Shown in pieces: positions 56,138-64,000 of a DNA stretch of 64,000 nt. The notes beneath the pieces were generated by a model, which saw nothing but the letters and a program-made list of their open reading frames with translations, was not told the DNA's origin and did not search any database. The DNA lies in assembly GCF_007341385.1 (NCBI RefSeq), contig NZ_VJYD01000004.1:337518-401517 (forward strand), in the 5' to 3' direction. Origin of the DNA: Flavobacterium daemonense. GTDB lineage: Bacteria > Bacteroidota > Bacteroidia > Flavobacteriales > Flavobacteriaceae. Each line of letters begins with the position of its first letter. Within the stretch, counting starts at the first letter, position 1. The position numbers and the translations under genes were made by a program.

Positions 56138-57235
56138 CTAATGTACTTCTAACAAATCTAACCATTGTTTTCCAATTTTTTCTAATAAAAAAGGTTCAAT
56201 GCTTTTTAAAGTATTTTGTTTCAATTTCTGACGCAAAGCATCATCTGAAATCAATAAATTCAAAGCTTCCGTTAGTTTTTCCCAATTCTGGTTTTCTACT
56301 AAAATTCCATTTTCAAAATCAGCAATCATATCTCTCGGCCCAAAATCACAATCAAAAGAAACAACAGGAATTTCACACGCTAAAGCTTCTAAAATAACAT
56401 TTGGAAAACCTTCATTTTTACTGCTTAAAACTAGAAATTTTGCTTTTCGAAGATATTTAAAAGGATTGTTTTGATAACCTAAAAGATGAACAAATTCTGA
56501 AATATTATTCTCCAAAATTGCTTTTTTAAGTTTTGATTCGTCACCATTTCCAACAATCACTAAATGAATATTCTTTTGAGACAAATCGGACTTCGCATAA
56601 CTTGAAATCAATTGATCAAACTGTTTTATTTCATTTTCATATTGACCAACGGCGATTATAAAATCAAATTCGAGATCTATTTTTTCATTTTGCTTTTTTA
56701 CAATTTCTTCCAAATAAACTGGATTATGAATCTTAACTACATTTTGTAATTGATGTTTCTCTTCAATCAAGGTTTTCATTTCATCTGTAATTGCGACATT
56801 CGCCAAACAATGATTGTATATCAAACGTGTCAACCACGAATTATTTGGCATATAATGATCGATCAAAAAGCTGTGAACCGTGAAAATCGTTTTGGTATTA
56901 TAAATAAATCGGGACAAAATAAGTTCCTGAATTATCTTGGTTCGGAAACGAAAATCAATAATAAAATCGAATTTATTTTGTCTCAAGTAAGTGTTTAAAG
57001 CCTTTAAGCGCTTAATTTTATTGAAAACTCCATTTGTTTTATTTTTCAGCAAACCCAAATTCACTAATTTCCCGGAATACGGAAAACCTACTTCGTCTAA
57101 AACAATAATAATATCGACTTCAGAACCTTGTTGCTCAAAAAAGATCGACAAATTTGCCATCACTTTATCGCTTCCACCTCCGCTCAGACGGTAACCAATT
57201 AAAGCAATTTTCTTTTTTTTGTGAGTCGATATCAT
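56138..57235 (-). CDS. glycosyltransferase family 4
   Basis: 365-aa GT-B glycosyltransferase, homologous to the next gene on the strand. It opens KKIALIGYRLSGGGSDKVMANLS, which supplies the phosphate-binding Gly-rich loop. The donor site reads SSKNEGFPNVILEALACEIP, then SFDCDFGPRDMIADFENGIL. It resembles enzymes of capsule or LPS O-unit assembly. The 106-bp gap before the next gene has no strong terminator, so the pair may be cotranscribed. Confidence 0.92.
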   Translation of the reverse strand: MISTHKKKKIALIGYRLSGGGSDKVMANLSIFFEQQGSEVDIIIVLDEVGFPYSGKLVNLGLLKNKTNGVFNKIKRLKALNTYLRQNKFDFIIDFRFRTKIIQELILSRFIYNTKTIFTVHSFLIDHYMPNNSWLTRLIYNHCLANVAITDEMKTLIEEKHQLQNVVKIHNPVYLEEIVKKQNEKIDLEFDFIIAVGQYENEIKQFDQLISSYAKSDLSQKNIHLVIVGNGDESKLKKAILENNISEFVHLLGYQNNPFKYLRKAKFLVLSSKNEGFPNVILEALACEIPVVSFDCDFGPRDMIADFENGILVENQNWEKLTEALNLLISDDALRQKLKQNTLKSIEPFLLEKIGKQWLDLLEVH

Positions 57236-57292
57236 TCGTGTTTTCTTATTTTCGTATCAAATATAACTCTTTAAAATAAAATAAGATTTAGA

Positions 57293-57395
57293 ACCATTAA
57301 GACATTAAGCTGTATAAGGCTTTGGACTTAATTTTCTTAACGGAGAAAAGAAAATTAAGCTCATGCCTACTTAATTTCCTTAATATCTTAATGGT
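57293..57395. repeat. inverted repeat ACCATTAAG family, nested
   Basis: Outer arms of 17 bp at 57293-57309 and 57379-57395 (ACCATTAAGACATTAAG and complement, one mismatch). Inner arms CTTAATTTTCTT (57327-57338) and AAGAAAATTAAG (57348-57359) are perfect. The right arm contains the ATG at 57391, so that start of the next gene is repeat-derived. Confidence 0.85.
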
Positions 57396-57408
57396 AAAAC
57401 AAAAAAAC

Positions 57409-58332
57409 ATGAAGGATAATCCATTAGTAACCATTATTTGCTTGTGCTATAATCAGGAAAAATTTGTTGCCGAAAGCTTAACTTCGGCAATAAATCAGGA
57501 TTATCCGTTTATTGAAGTGATTATTGTTGACGATTTTAGCACTGATAATTCTAAAGAAACAATTGAAAACTGGCTGAAAGACTATCCCGAAATTCAATTC
57601 ATTGCAAACAAAAAAAATATAGGAAGCACAAAATCTTTCAATAAAGCGTTGAAACTTGCGAAAGGCGATTTTGTAATAGACTTGGCTTGCGATGATATTT
57701 TATTGCCAAATTGTGTTTCTCTTCAAATAAATGCTTTTCAAAAAAGCAAATACAAAAATCTCGGAATTGTCTACGGAAACACTGAATTAATTTCTGAAAA
57801 CAACGAACATCAATCGTATTATTTTCCAGTAAATTCATCAAAAAAAACAATCGAAAAAAGACAAACCGGCAATATTTATTTAAGCGTAATTTCTGGAGGA
57901 AACAGTATTTGTTCGGTTTCTTCAATGGTGAAAAAGTCGGCTTTTGATGACTTAAAAGGTTATGATGAAAATCTGGCTTATGAAGATTTAGACCTTTGGA
58001 TTAGGGCTTCAAGAAAATATGAGGTTGATTTTATTGACGAAATTTTAATCAAAAAAAGAATTTCGACGAATTCATTGGGAACGCATTTCTTTCTCAAAAA
58101 CGATGAGAGATCCAGAAAAATAAATTATTCTACTTGTTTGATTATCAAAAAAGCAATTGCTTTAAATAAAACAAAAGAAGAACATAAAGCCATTTTGAAA
58201 CGAATACATTTTGAAATGATTCTTGCGTTCAAAACTTCGAATTTTAAGTTGTTGTTGAAATATATTTTATTGGAAATTAAACAAAGAATTAAAATTGTTT
58301 TCGCTAAATCTTTTAAACACATAGAAACATAG
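57409..58332 (+). CDS. glycosyltransferase family 2
   Basis: 307-aa GT-A glycosyltransferase from ATG 57409 (MKDNPLVTIICLCYN); earlier in-frame starts at 57322 and 57391 lie in repeat DNA. It has VIIVDDFSTDNS, the DXD-type region DLACDDILLPN and the acceptor-domain YDENLAYEDLDLWIRASR, matching GT2 enzymes of surface polysaccharide synthesis. The last codons KHIET* overlap the left arm of the inverted repeat at 58311. It is opposite in strand to most of the cluster. Confidence 0.9.
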   Translation: MKDNPLVTIICLCYNQEKFVAESLTSAINQDYPFIEVIIVDDFSTDNSKETIENWLKDYPEIQFIANKKNIGSTKSFNKALKLAKGDFVIDLACDDILLPNCVSLQINAFQKSKYKNLGIVYGNTELISENNEHQSYYFPVNSSKKTIEKRQTGNIYLSVISGGNSICSVSSMVKKSAFDDLKGYDENLAYEDLDLWIRASRKYEVDFIDEILIKKRISTNSLGTHFFLKNDERSRKINYSTCLIIKKAIALNKTKEEHKAILKRIHFEMILAFKTSNFKLLLKYILLEIKQRIKIVFAKSFKHIET

Positions 58333-58459
58333 ATTTTTTCTTGCTTAAAGAAGAGAATCAAGAAAATCTCAATTTTCACACATAGCTTAGCTTATGTTTT
58401 TTATTTTGAGTGAAACGCCTTTTTAACATTTTTTAATCTATGTCTCTATGTGTTTAAAA
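58311..58459. repeat. 25-bp inverted repeat (ACACATAG family) between convergent genes
   Basis: Arms at 58311-58335 (TTTTAAACACATAGAAACAT...) and 58435-58459 pair 24/25. The left arm contains the stop of the GT2 gene. The inner 99 bp have no ORF. It may serve as bidirectional transcription end. Confidence 0.85.
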
Positions 58460-58461
58460 TT

Positions 58462-59208
58462 TTAGATTGTTAAAAAATCTTCTAATTGTTGTTTTTCACC
58501 TTGCCAATCTCGGGAAATATTAGACTTAATTAATTTTGCGGGAATTCCTCCAATCAAAATATTTTCACCCAAAGCTTTGTAATCTTTAGTACACACACTA
58601 TTTGATGCAACGGTAGAAAAATCGGGCGTCTGCGTCCCTTTTAAGACCGACACTCTGTTGCTCATAAAATTATAATTTCCGATAATAATTGGAGCCGATT
58701 TTTCTAGCTTTTCTCCAGTTTGTGTATCGATTAAATCATGAAAATTGGTGTCGATAATTTGGGATTCAGAACCAAAACGAGCGTAATTGCCGAGGATAAT
58801 TTTTTCGGTACAAATTAATTTTCCACTCGAAGCCATTGAGGACATATTTCCCAATTCGCAAACGGCATTTTCTCCAACAAAAAGAAAGTAATCTTTTCCA
58901 AATTGAAATTTTCCTTTAAAGATTAATTTTCCTTGAATATTGATTTCTGCAATGCCTCGATGAACGGTATTCAATTCATAAGGTTGACCAAAACCGATCA
59001 TTCCTCTTTTGATTTCACCATCAATTTGAATTTCTCCAGAAATCGAAGCAAACTTTACTCTTTTATAAAAGAAAACAGGCAGTTTTTTAGCGGTTTCAAA
59101 AGGCAATTTCTTAAAATTAAAATATAGCGTTTTTGTCCAGTTTACCGACCAGTAAAACTTGATTTTATGATAAAACGAACGACATTTTCTGTAACTATTT
59201 TTAATCAT
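58462..59208 (-). CDS. left-handed beta-helix (hexapeptide) acyltransferase
   Basis: 248-aa protein. About 60 variable N-terminal residues are followed by hexapeptide-type coils (FIGV/LGN.ARFG, IIIGNYNFMSNRVSVLKG, TVASNSV) and the typical end LGENILIGGIPAKLIKS. It probably O-acetylates a surface sugar. ATG 59208 overlaps the flippase stop by 8 nt; the frame extends to TTG 59232, which would overlap more. Co-orientation and overlap suggest translational coupling to the flippase. Confidence 0.88.
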   Translation of the reverse strand: MIKNSYRKCRSFYHKIKFYWSVNWTKTLYFNFKKLPFETAKKLPVFFYKRVKFASISGEIQIDGEIKRGMIGFGQPYELNTVHRGIAEINIQGKLIFKGKFQFGKDYFLFVGENAVCELGNMSSMASSGKLICTEKIILGNYARFGSESQIIDTNFHDLIDTQTGEKLEKSAPIIIGNYNFMSNRVSVLKGTQTPDFSTVASNSVCTKDYKALGENILIGGIPAKLIKSNISRDWQGEKQQLEDFLTI

Positions 59209-60694
59209 TTTTATCTTTTTTTCGCTGAACAAATGACGTAAAAATTTCGTTTAAATTCATTTTTTTATTGATTTCGAATAAACTAATTCCTAAAGACGAT
59301 AAAATCAGTACAGCATATAAAACATATTTTAAAATTGGATTTTCGACGAACTGCACCAAAAAAGAAAGTCCACAAATAACAAAACAAATGAAATATAACC
59401 TATAAAATTCGCTTTCAAAATAAAAATTATAGCGGTTTTTAGTTATGATTTTCATTCCGATAAAATGACACAAAAAATACAGGCAAAAACTAAAACCCAG
59501 ACCTTCTAAACCATAAAAATAATACGCTGCAATATTCATTAGCAAAGACAAAAGATTGAAACCAATTGCCGTTTTAATAAAAATTTTTGAATCGCCTTTT
59601 GCAATTAAAATAAATCCCATTGACCAGGAAACGGCGCGAAAAAGCATTCCTAAAATTCCGGCGCTAATCATGGGCAAAATCGCATCAAATTTTGCTGTAT
59701 AAATTACTTTTACAATTATTGGACTGAAAGCCAAAAATAAAACGATTATTGGCATTATAATTAAAACCGAAATAAAAGCTTGTTGCTGAACGCTTTTTCT
59801 AACTTTTTCATTATCAGAATTAATAGCAGAAAGTTTTGGAAAATAATCGGTGCTCATGACTGTGAAAATAATTCCGACATAGGAATTCAGCAAGGTAAAT
59901 CCGGCGTTATAAAACCCAACTTGTTCTAGACCTCCTATTTTTCCAACAAAAACCTGAACAAAATATGTTGACAAAAGCGTCAAAACACTGCTGATTGTCA
60001 ACATAAAACCGAGTTTTACAATGGCTTTGCTTTCCAACAGAAAAACGGAATTATCAATTTTCTCTTTTTCAGTTTTTATTTTATTGGAATAATAAAATGA
60101 AAAAATCAAAGCCGAAAAAGATGCAATTATAATTGTGGGCAGAATAGCATCAATACTTAAAAAATAATATAGCGGAATCGAAAAAAGAAGCCCGAAAAGA
60201 TTTCCGTACAAATTGGCTTTCGCCAAAAAACGAAATGAACGCAATCCTTGCAAAACCGCCAATTGTCCCGAACTTAATTGTTTAAACAAAACAGTTACAG
60301 AAAGAACCGCAAAAGCAAATGTCTGGCTGGAATCACCAAAAGTCATTATGCTCAAAGCTTTGGAAAACACAAAAGTCAAAACCATTCCAAATATTCCCGT
60401 AAAAAAAACAATTTTCTTTACAATTTGAATGGTCTTTGAAACGGTCTTCAAATCTTCATTTTTATAATTTTCGGAGATATTTTTTACCGAACTCGTTTCT
60501 ATTCCGAAACCCGAAATACTGCTCAAAACACCTAAAGTCGAGTTCAATAAAGCAATAATTCCCATTCCGGCGGGACCGATAAAAACAGCAATTAATTTGG
60601 TTCGGATAATGGAAATCAAAATCGAGAAAAACTGAACTCCGCCAAAAAGTGAAGTTGTTTTAAGAATCTGTTGATATGATTTTTTATCCGTCAA
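59201..60694 (-). CDS. polysaccharide/O-antigen flippase (Wzx-like, MOP family)
   Basis: 497-aa membrane protein with about 14 helices. The N-terminus has GGVQFFSILISIIRTKLIAVFIGPAGMGIIALLN, the conserved first helices of Wzx/RfbX flippases. The second half has VGFYNAGFTLLNSY. It moves lipid-linked oligosaccharide repeats across the inner membrane. It is coupled to the acyltransferase downstream; a GNAT-type gene lies 50 bp upstream on the same strand. No Wzy polymerase or Wzz is visible in the window, so the locus continues elsewhere or uses another route. Confidence 0.9.
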   Translation of the reverse strand: MTDKKSYQQILKTTSLFGGVQFFSILISIIRTKLIAVFIGPAGMGIIALLNSTLGVLSSISGFGIETSSVKNISENYKNEDLKTVSKTIQIVKKIVFFTGIFGMVLTFVFSKALSIMTFGDSSQTFAFAVLSVTVLFKQLSSGQLAVLQGLRSFRFLAKANLYGNLFGLLFSIPLYYFLSIDAILPTIIIASFSALIFSFYYSNKIKTEKEKIDNSVFLLESKAIVKLGFMLTISSVLTLLSTYFVQVFVGKIGGLEQVGFYNAGFTLLNSYVGIIFTVMSTDYFPKLSAINSDNEKVRKSVQQQAFISVLIIMPIIVLFLAFSPIIVKVIYTAKFDAILPMISAGILGMLFRAVSWSMGFILIAKGDSKIFIKTAIGFNLLSLLMNIAAYYFYGLEGLGFSFCLYFLCHFIGMKIITKNRYNFYFESEFYRLYFICFVICGLSFLVQFVENPILKYVLYAVLILSSLGISLFEINKKMNLNEIFTSFVQRKKDKND

Positions 60695-60744
60695 GAATTA
60701 GAAATTATTTAAAATTTTGATAATCGCTTTAACTTTCACAACCT

Positions 60745-61728
60745 TTATTTTTGAGTGAATTTCGGCAATTGCATTAAATCAATCTTATAAAAATCCTGAT
60801 TGTAAACCGCACAGCCCAACTCTTCTTTTTGTTTCAAAAGCCCAGGATGATAACCGCTTTCATTATCCTCATTTACAATTCCCATATCAAAAAAATGTTT
60901 GCCTTTTCGTTTGTATTTATGAATCAAGTTAATGAATAAAAAATCAAGCGCTCTCACTTCTTCTCCTTTTTTTGATGTTGCTCCGTATTGTGATTTTATC
61001 ACATTTTCAGTTTCAAAAATGGTAATTCCAGCAATTATTTCGTCGTTTTGGTAAACCGAATATTGTCTGATATTCTGCGGAAATTTTTGTTTTAAATGAG
61101 CAATTTCAGCTTTTGTATGAACTGGTTTTACATTGAATTTCTCTAATAATCTCGGTTCCAAAATTTGATCCCAAAAAGGCTCAAAATCATATTCTTCGAC
61201 AATATCCAAATCCAAGTTTTCAATTCGTCTGAAATGCTTCATTTTGCTTTTTGAAATCTTTAAAGGCAATTGCAGATTAACAGCCATGTTCATTTCTTTT
61301 CGCTCTGAAATGGCATTTCTTTTAAATAGAAAAAAGTCTAACTCTCTATTTCCTTTCGAAAAATAAAAATCAGGAATTGGCTTATAATAAAAAGTTTCGA
61401 TCTGGTTTTCTTTCAAAAAAGACAAGATTTCATCTAAAATAACTTCAGCTTTTTCTGCTTTTAATTTTGATAAAAAAATCAATCCTCCGTAAGTAAGTCC
61501 CTCGTGTGAGTGAACCGATTTTCCTTTTATATTGGCTGGAAGAACAGCCTTTAATTTTTCATCCTCAAATATTAAAAGCGAAAAATCTTCAAAACGATCT
61601 TTGTGATATTCCATAAAATCGCGATGAAATAAAAACGTAGCATTTTTAGCCAGAGCGATAAAATCGTTCCAAGTTTTATAATCGTTTTGGTCGTATTTTT
61701 TTACAGTAAATGCCATATTTAAAATCAT
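60745..61728 (-). CDS. FemAB/GNAT-like acyltransferase
   Basis: 327-aa protein of the GNAT superfamily, two-domain FemAB-like. The first domain is FALVK-type with FLFHRDFMEYHKDRFED; the second has the later IRQYSVYQNDEIIAGITIFE, YGATSKKGEEVRALDFLFI and FFDMGIVNEDNESGYHPGLLKQKEELG. Similar proteins sit in polysaccharide loci and probably N-acylate sugars. ATG 61728 overlaps the TRIC gene stop in the ATGA fashion; ATG 61716 (MAFTVKKYDQ) is also possible. Confidence 0.8.
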   Translation of the reverse strand: MILNMAFTVKKYDQNDYKTWNDFIALAKNATFLFHRDFMEYHKDRFEDFSLLIFEDEKLKAVLPANIKGKSVHSHEGLTYGGLIFLSKLKAEKAEVILDEILSFLKENQIETFYYKPIPDFYFSKGNRELDFFLFKRNAISERKEMNMAVNLQLPLKISKSKMKHFRRIENLDLDIVEEYDFEPFWDQILEPRLLEKFNVKPVHTKAEIAHLKQKFPQNIRQYSVYQNDEIIAGITIFETENVIKSQYGATSKKGEEVRALDFLFINLIHKYKRKGKHFFDMGIVNEDNESGYHPGLLKQKEELGCAVYNQDFYKIDLMQLPKFTQK

Positions 61729-62327
61729 TTATGATCAAATGCCTTTAAATGCCATTTGTATTTAACCGCCATTAATCGAACTACGATAATGACTACAGAA
61801 GTTACAAGATAGAGTACATCAACATTTAAGTTTAATTTTCGCAAAACAAAGAAAACGACGCCTCCCAAAATACAGATCGTTGCATAGATTTCTTCTCTAA
61901 AAACATTGGGGATTTCGTTGCACAAAATATCACGCAAAACACCGCCAAAACAGGCTGTCATAGTTCCCAATGCAATGCAAATAACGGGATGAAGACCAAT
62001 TGTAATTCCCTTTTCAAGTCCGATTAAAGTAAAAACTCCAAGTCCAATTGTATCAAACAAAAACAAAGATCGTCTCAATTTATCAAACTTTTTTCGGAAC
62101 AAAATAGCCAGAAAAAAACCTAAAATAATCACATATACATATTGCATATCGCGCATCCAGCCAACGGGAGTTCTGCCAATCAAAACATCACGAAGCGTTC
62201 CGCCACCAACGGCAGTTACAAATGCAATAATAAAAACTCCAAAAGGATCAAGTTTTTTATGCATTGCCGTTAAAGCGCCGGACATAGCAAAAGCCATTGT
62301 CCCAATAATATCTAGTAAATGAAACAT
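61725..62327 (-). CDS. TRIC/UPF0126 family membrane protein
   Basis: 200-aa protein of the UPF0126 family, now linked to trimeric intracellular cation (TRIC) channels. Seven helices with two inverted repeats, recognised from GTMAFAMSGALTAMHKKLDPFGVF, AVGGGTLRDVLIGRTPVGW and the matching CFGGVLRDILCNEIPNVF with GGG/RD motifs. It may conduct K+ or other cations. It is followed by the GNAT-like gene with a 4-nt overlap. Confidence 0.92.
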   Translation of the reverse strand: MFHLLDIIGTMAFAMSGALTAMHKKLDPFGVFIIAFVTAVGGGTLRDVLIGRTPVGWMRDMQYVYVIILGFFLAILFRKKFDKLRRSLFLFDTIGLGVFTLIGLEKGITIGLHPVICIALGTMTACFGGVLRDILCNEIPNVFREEIYATICILGGVVFFVLRKLNLNVDVLYLVTSVVIIVVRLMAVKYKWHLKAFDHK

Positions 62328-62377
62328 TCTTTTTTTAGGTGCAAAGGTTCAGAGCTACAAAGGTGCAAAGGTTATCC

Positions 62378-62797
62378 TTAATTCTGCTTATTTTTTAACA
62401 CTATTTCTACTTCAGGGTTTATTTTTTTTATTGCTTCAAAAAATTTTATTTTCTCTTTTGGCGAAATAATTATCGTATCAAACTCATTAAATAATATTTC
62501 GAGTCTATCAAAAGAAAGTGCAGGTGCGCTCATTATACTATTTGTTTCCGAAATTTTCTTAATACTCAAAATATTAATGGAACTGTTAATCAAAAAACTG
62601 CTTTTTATAATCAATCTTTGATCCTCAATACTATAATAAGTATTTAAAAACATGTGTACAACAAAGCCAATAGTAAAACATAAAATTATACTTGCGCCCC
62701 AAACTCTATTATAAAGCATATTTATTAGAGCACCACCAAGAGCGACACTTAAAAAAAGAACAAGCCAAATATCAATTTTAGATCTAAATTTTTCCAT
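62378..62797 (-). CDS. PH-domain-like membrane protein
   Basis: 139-aa protein from ATG 62797 (MEKFRSKIDIWLVLF; the frame runs to 62821, overlapping the upstream stop). Two N-terminal helices are followed by a soluble domain with the bacterial PH-type YYSIEDQRLIIKSSFLI, SIKKISETNS and DTIIISPKEKIKFFEAIKKINPEV, as in YyaB/DUF1200 proteins. The function is unknown. It follows the CsgG-like gene by 10 nt on the same strand. Confidence 0.75.
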   Translation of the reverse strand: MEKFRSKIDIWLVLFLSVALGGALINMLYNRVWGASIILCFTIGFVVHMFLNTYYSIEDQRLIIKSSFLINSSINILSIKKISETNSIMSAPALSFDRLEILFNEFDTIIISPKEKIKFFEAIKKINPEVEIVLKNKQN

Positions 62798-62807
62798 TAA
62801 AGTGCTT

Positions 62808-63662
62808 TTACTTTCTAACATAAATCGGGCTTCTTTTCAATAAATATTGGACAGACTCCATCCAGCTGTCTTTTACCGCAAGGAAAGGTTTACGCGTTTG
62901 AGAGTATATTTTTGCAGCATTTTTGTACATGTCAAAATAAACGGTGTAGTAATAATATTGCTGATTATTTGCTGTTGTAGTCGAATAATCATTTGTGGTA
63001 ACTTTTTTATTATTGTCGCTCACTTTTGCATTGCCACTATTGTAGGTCGTTGCAGTTGTAGCGGTTCCAATCGTATACGAAACCTTCGCTGCGACAATAT
63101 TATCGACGCCCAATATTTTTTCAAGATCTTCAATAGGAGTTGAATCGATATTGCGATAATCAATTCCGGCTTTGCTTAACAAACTATTCGTTGTTCTCAA
63201 ATCCTGAACGGTCAGCGGTGCAATATTTCCCGATTTATCCAACAATTTATTGTACATATCATTTTGAGCAAATTTTGCCATTTCCTCAGAACTTTGCTGA
63301 TTGTCTGCATTTAAAAACGGAACCGGAAGCACTGCGATTGTATTCTGTTTTATTTCTGCCGCAGCAACATATCCTGAACTTGGCGACGGCGATGTAGAAC
63401 TGCTTCCCTGACTTACATCAAATGTTTGGGAGCGCCCGCTGGCAAAATCGATTCGGGCAATTTGCGAAACATCTAGAACGATTTGAACTGTTTCGCCTGG
63501 CAAAGAATATTCCACAGTTTGATCAGATACTTTAGAAACGGTACACTCAATAATTGTGTAATCTCGTTTAATGATTTTATCCAATTTTTTTCCGCCTTGA
63601 GCGAAAGAAAAAACAGAAACAAAAAATAATAGTAATAACGCGGCAGCTCTTTTGATTTTCAT
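62808..63662 (-). CDS. CsgG-like secreted protein
   Basis: 284-aa protein with a signal peptide ending FSFAQ and no lipobox Cys. Residues 25-85 form a small beta domain (IIECTVSKVSDQTVEYSLPG). From about 105 the sequence is IAVLPVPFLNAD, DLRTTNSLLSKAGIDYRN, IEDLEKILGVDNIVAAKVSYTIG, the TolB/CsgG-type nucleotide-fold outer-membrane family. A Thr/Asn/Tyr-rich linker follows. I infer the CsgG-like call from pattern only; the usual CsgG pore-forming strands are not evident. No curli genes are adjacent. It is the first gene of a minus-strand run. Confidence 0.65.
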   Translation of the reverse strand: MKIKRAAALLLLFFVSVFSFAQGGKKLDKIIKRDYTIIECTVSKVSDQTVEYSLPGETVQIVLDVSQIARIDFASGRSQTFDVSQGSSSTSPSPSSGYVAAAEIKQNTIAVLPVPFLNADNQQSSEEMAKFAQNDMYNKLLDKSGNIAPLTVQDLRTTNSLLSKAGIDYRNIDSTPIEDLEKILGVDNIVAAKVSYTIGTATTATTYNSGNAKVSDNNKKVTTNDYSTTTANNQQYYYYTVYFDMYKNAAKIYSQTRKPFLAVKDSWMESVQYLLKRSPIYVRK

Positions 63663-63746
63663 GGTATTTACGCTTAGATTTTCCTACTCTTTGGCTTTTC
63701 GGTATACTCCTTTTCTAAATATTAAACTTGTTAAATTTAAAAAATT

Positions 63747-64000
63747 AAATCCAAAACATTGCGAATAAACCTTTTAAACTAAAAAACACTAACTAAAAAA
63801 TCACGCGAAGTCGCAGAGTCGCAAAGTTTTAAAAATCAAATACTTTACAAAAAAATCAGAAACTTTAGTGTCTTAGTCCCGAGGCTTCGGAATAGCAACT
63901 TTAAAAAAATCCAAAACATTGCAAATAAACCTTTTAAACTAAAAAACACTAACTAAAAAATCACGCGAAGTCGCAGAGTCGCAAAGTTTTAAAAATCAAA
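63747..64000. repeat. direct repeat, period 160 bp, truncated by the window edge
   Basis: 94-bp copies at 63747-63840 and 63907-64000 differ by one base (GCGAATAAAC versus GCAAATAAAC). They include TCACGCGAAGTCGCAGAGTC. The 66-bp spacer has TTAGTGTCTTAGT also seen at 4611. The second copy runs to base 64000, so the array may continue. Confidence 0.92.

Overview
The window looks like the chromosome of a Flavobacterium or a close relative (phylum Bacteroidota). The evidence is low GC, a fused SecDF, a type IX secretion (T9SS) cargo/SprF/OmpA operon, TonB-dependent receptors, and promoters of the TTTG-N19-TAnnTTTG type rather than -35/-10 boxes. Shine-Dalgarno signals are weak or absent. Most of the window is housekeeping chromosome with small accessory patches. 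I see no rRNA, tRNA, CRISPR array, phage or complete insertion sequence.

Layout. 0.3-9 kb: S9 peptidase lipoprotein, a membrane protein, an acyltransferase, topoisomerase III (topB), two small lipoproteins and an orphan protein. 9-15.4 kb: an MFS carrier, a periplasmic DUF4198-type protein, a TonB-dependent siderophore-type receptor behind a 13-bp tandem repeat, and an amino-acid permease. 15.5-27 kb (mostly minus): valS, a DUF1573 protein, a lipoprotein, the three-gene T9SS operon (OmpA/PD40 protein, SprF-like protein, type-B CTD cargo) and a PDZ-retropepsin. 27-32.4 kb (plus): aminotransferase, folE, a four-helix-bundle (IVP/S23) protein, cysS, yidD, lgt. 32.9-46 kb (minus): secDF, mdh, gyrB, an M16 peptidase, and two asparagine synthase B paralogues. 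One paralogue has lost the glutaminase nucleophile and two other glutamine-pocket residues. 46.5-53 kb (minus): GreA-like protein, plug-less TonB-receptor-type barrel, PhzF, and a 1005-residue TPR protein. 53.3-60.7 kb: ftsE, then a glycosyltransferase/flippase/acyltransferase cluster. 60.7-63.7 kb (minus): a FemAB/GNAT-like protein, a TRIC/UPF0126 channel, a PH-domain membrane protein and a CsgG-like secreted protein.

The most striking non-genic feature is the intergenic space. It holds at least ten families of short quasi-palindromic or inverted repeats. These include three copies of a 15-3-15 hairpin, a related pair of 27-bp palindromes, MITE-like nested hairpins, CGATTAAAC clusters, and a direct repeat of period 160 bp cut by the right edge. 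Several of these run into gene ends, where they encode C-termini or supply false upstream starts.

Main leads: the degenerate asnB paralogue; the plug-less barrel with its giant TPR neighbour; the recurrent hairpin elements; and the tandem repeat plus paired palindromes upstream of the TonB receptor.
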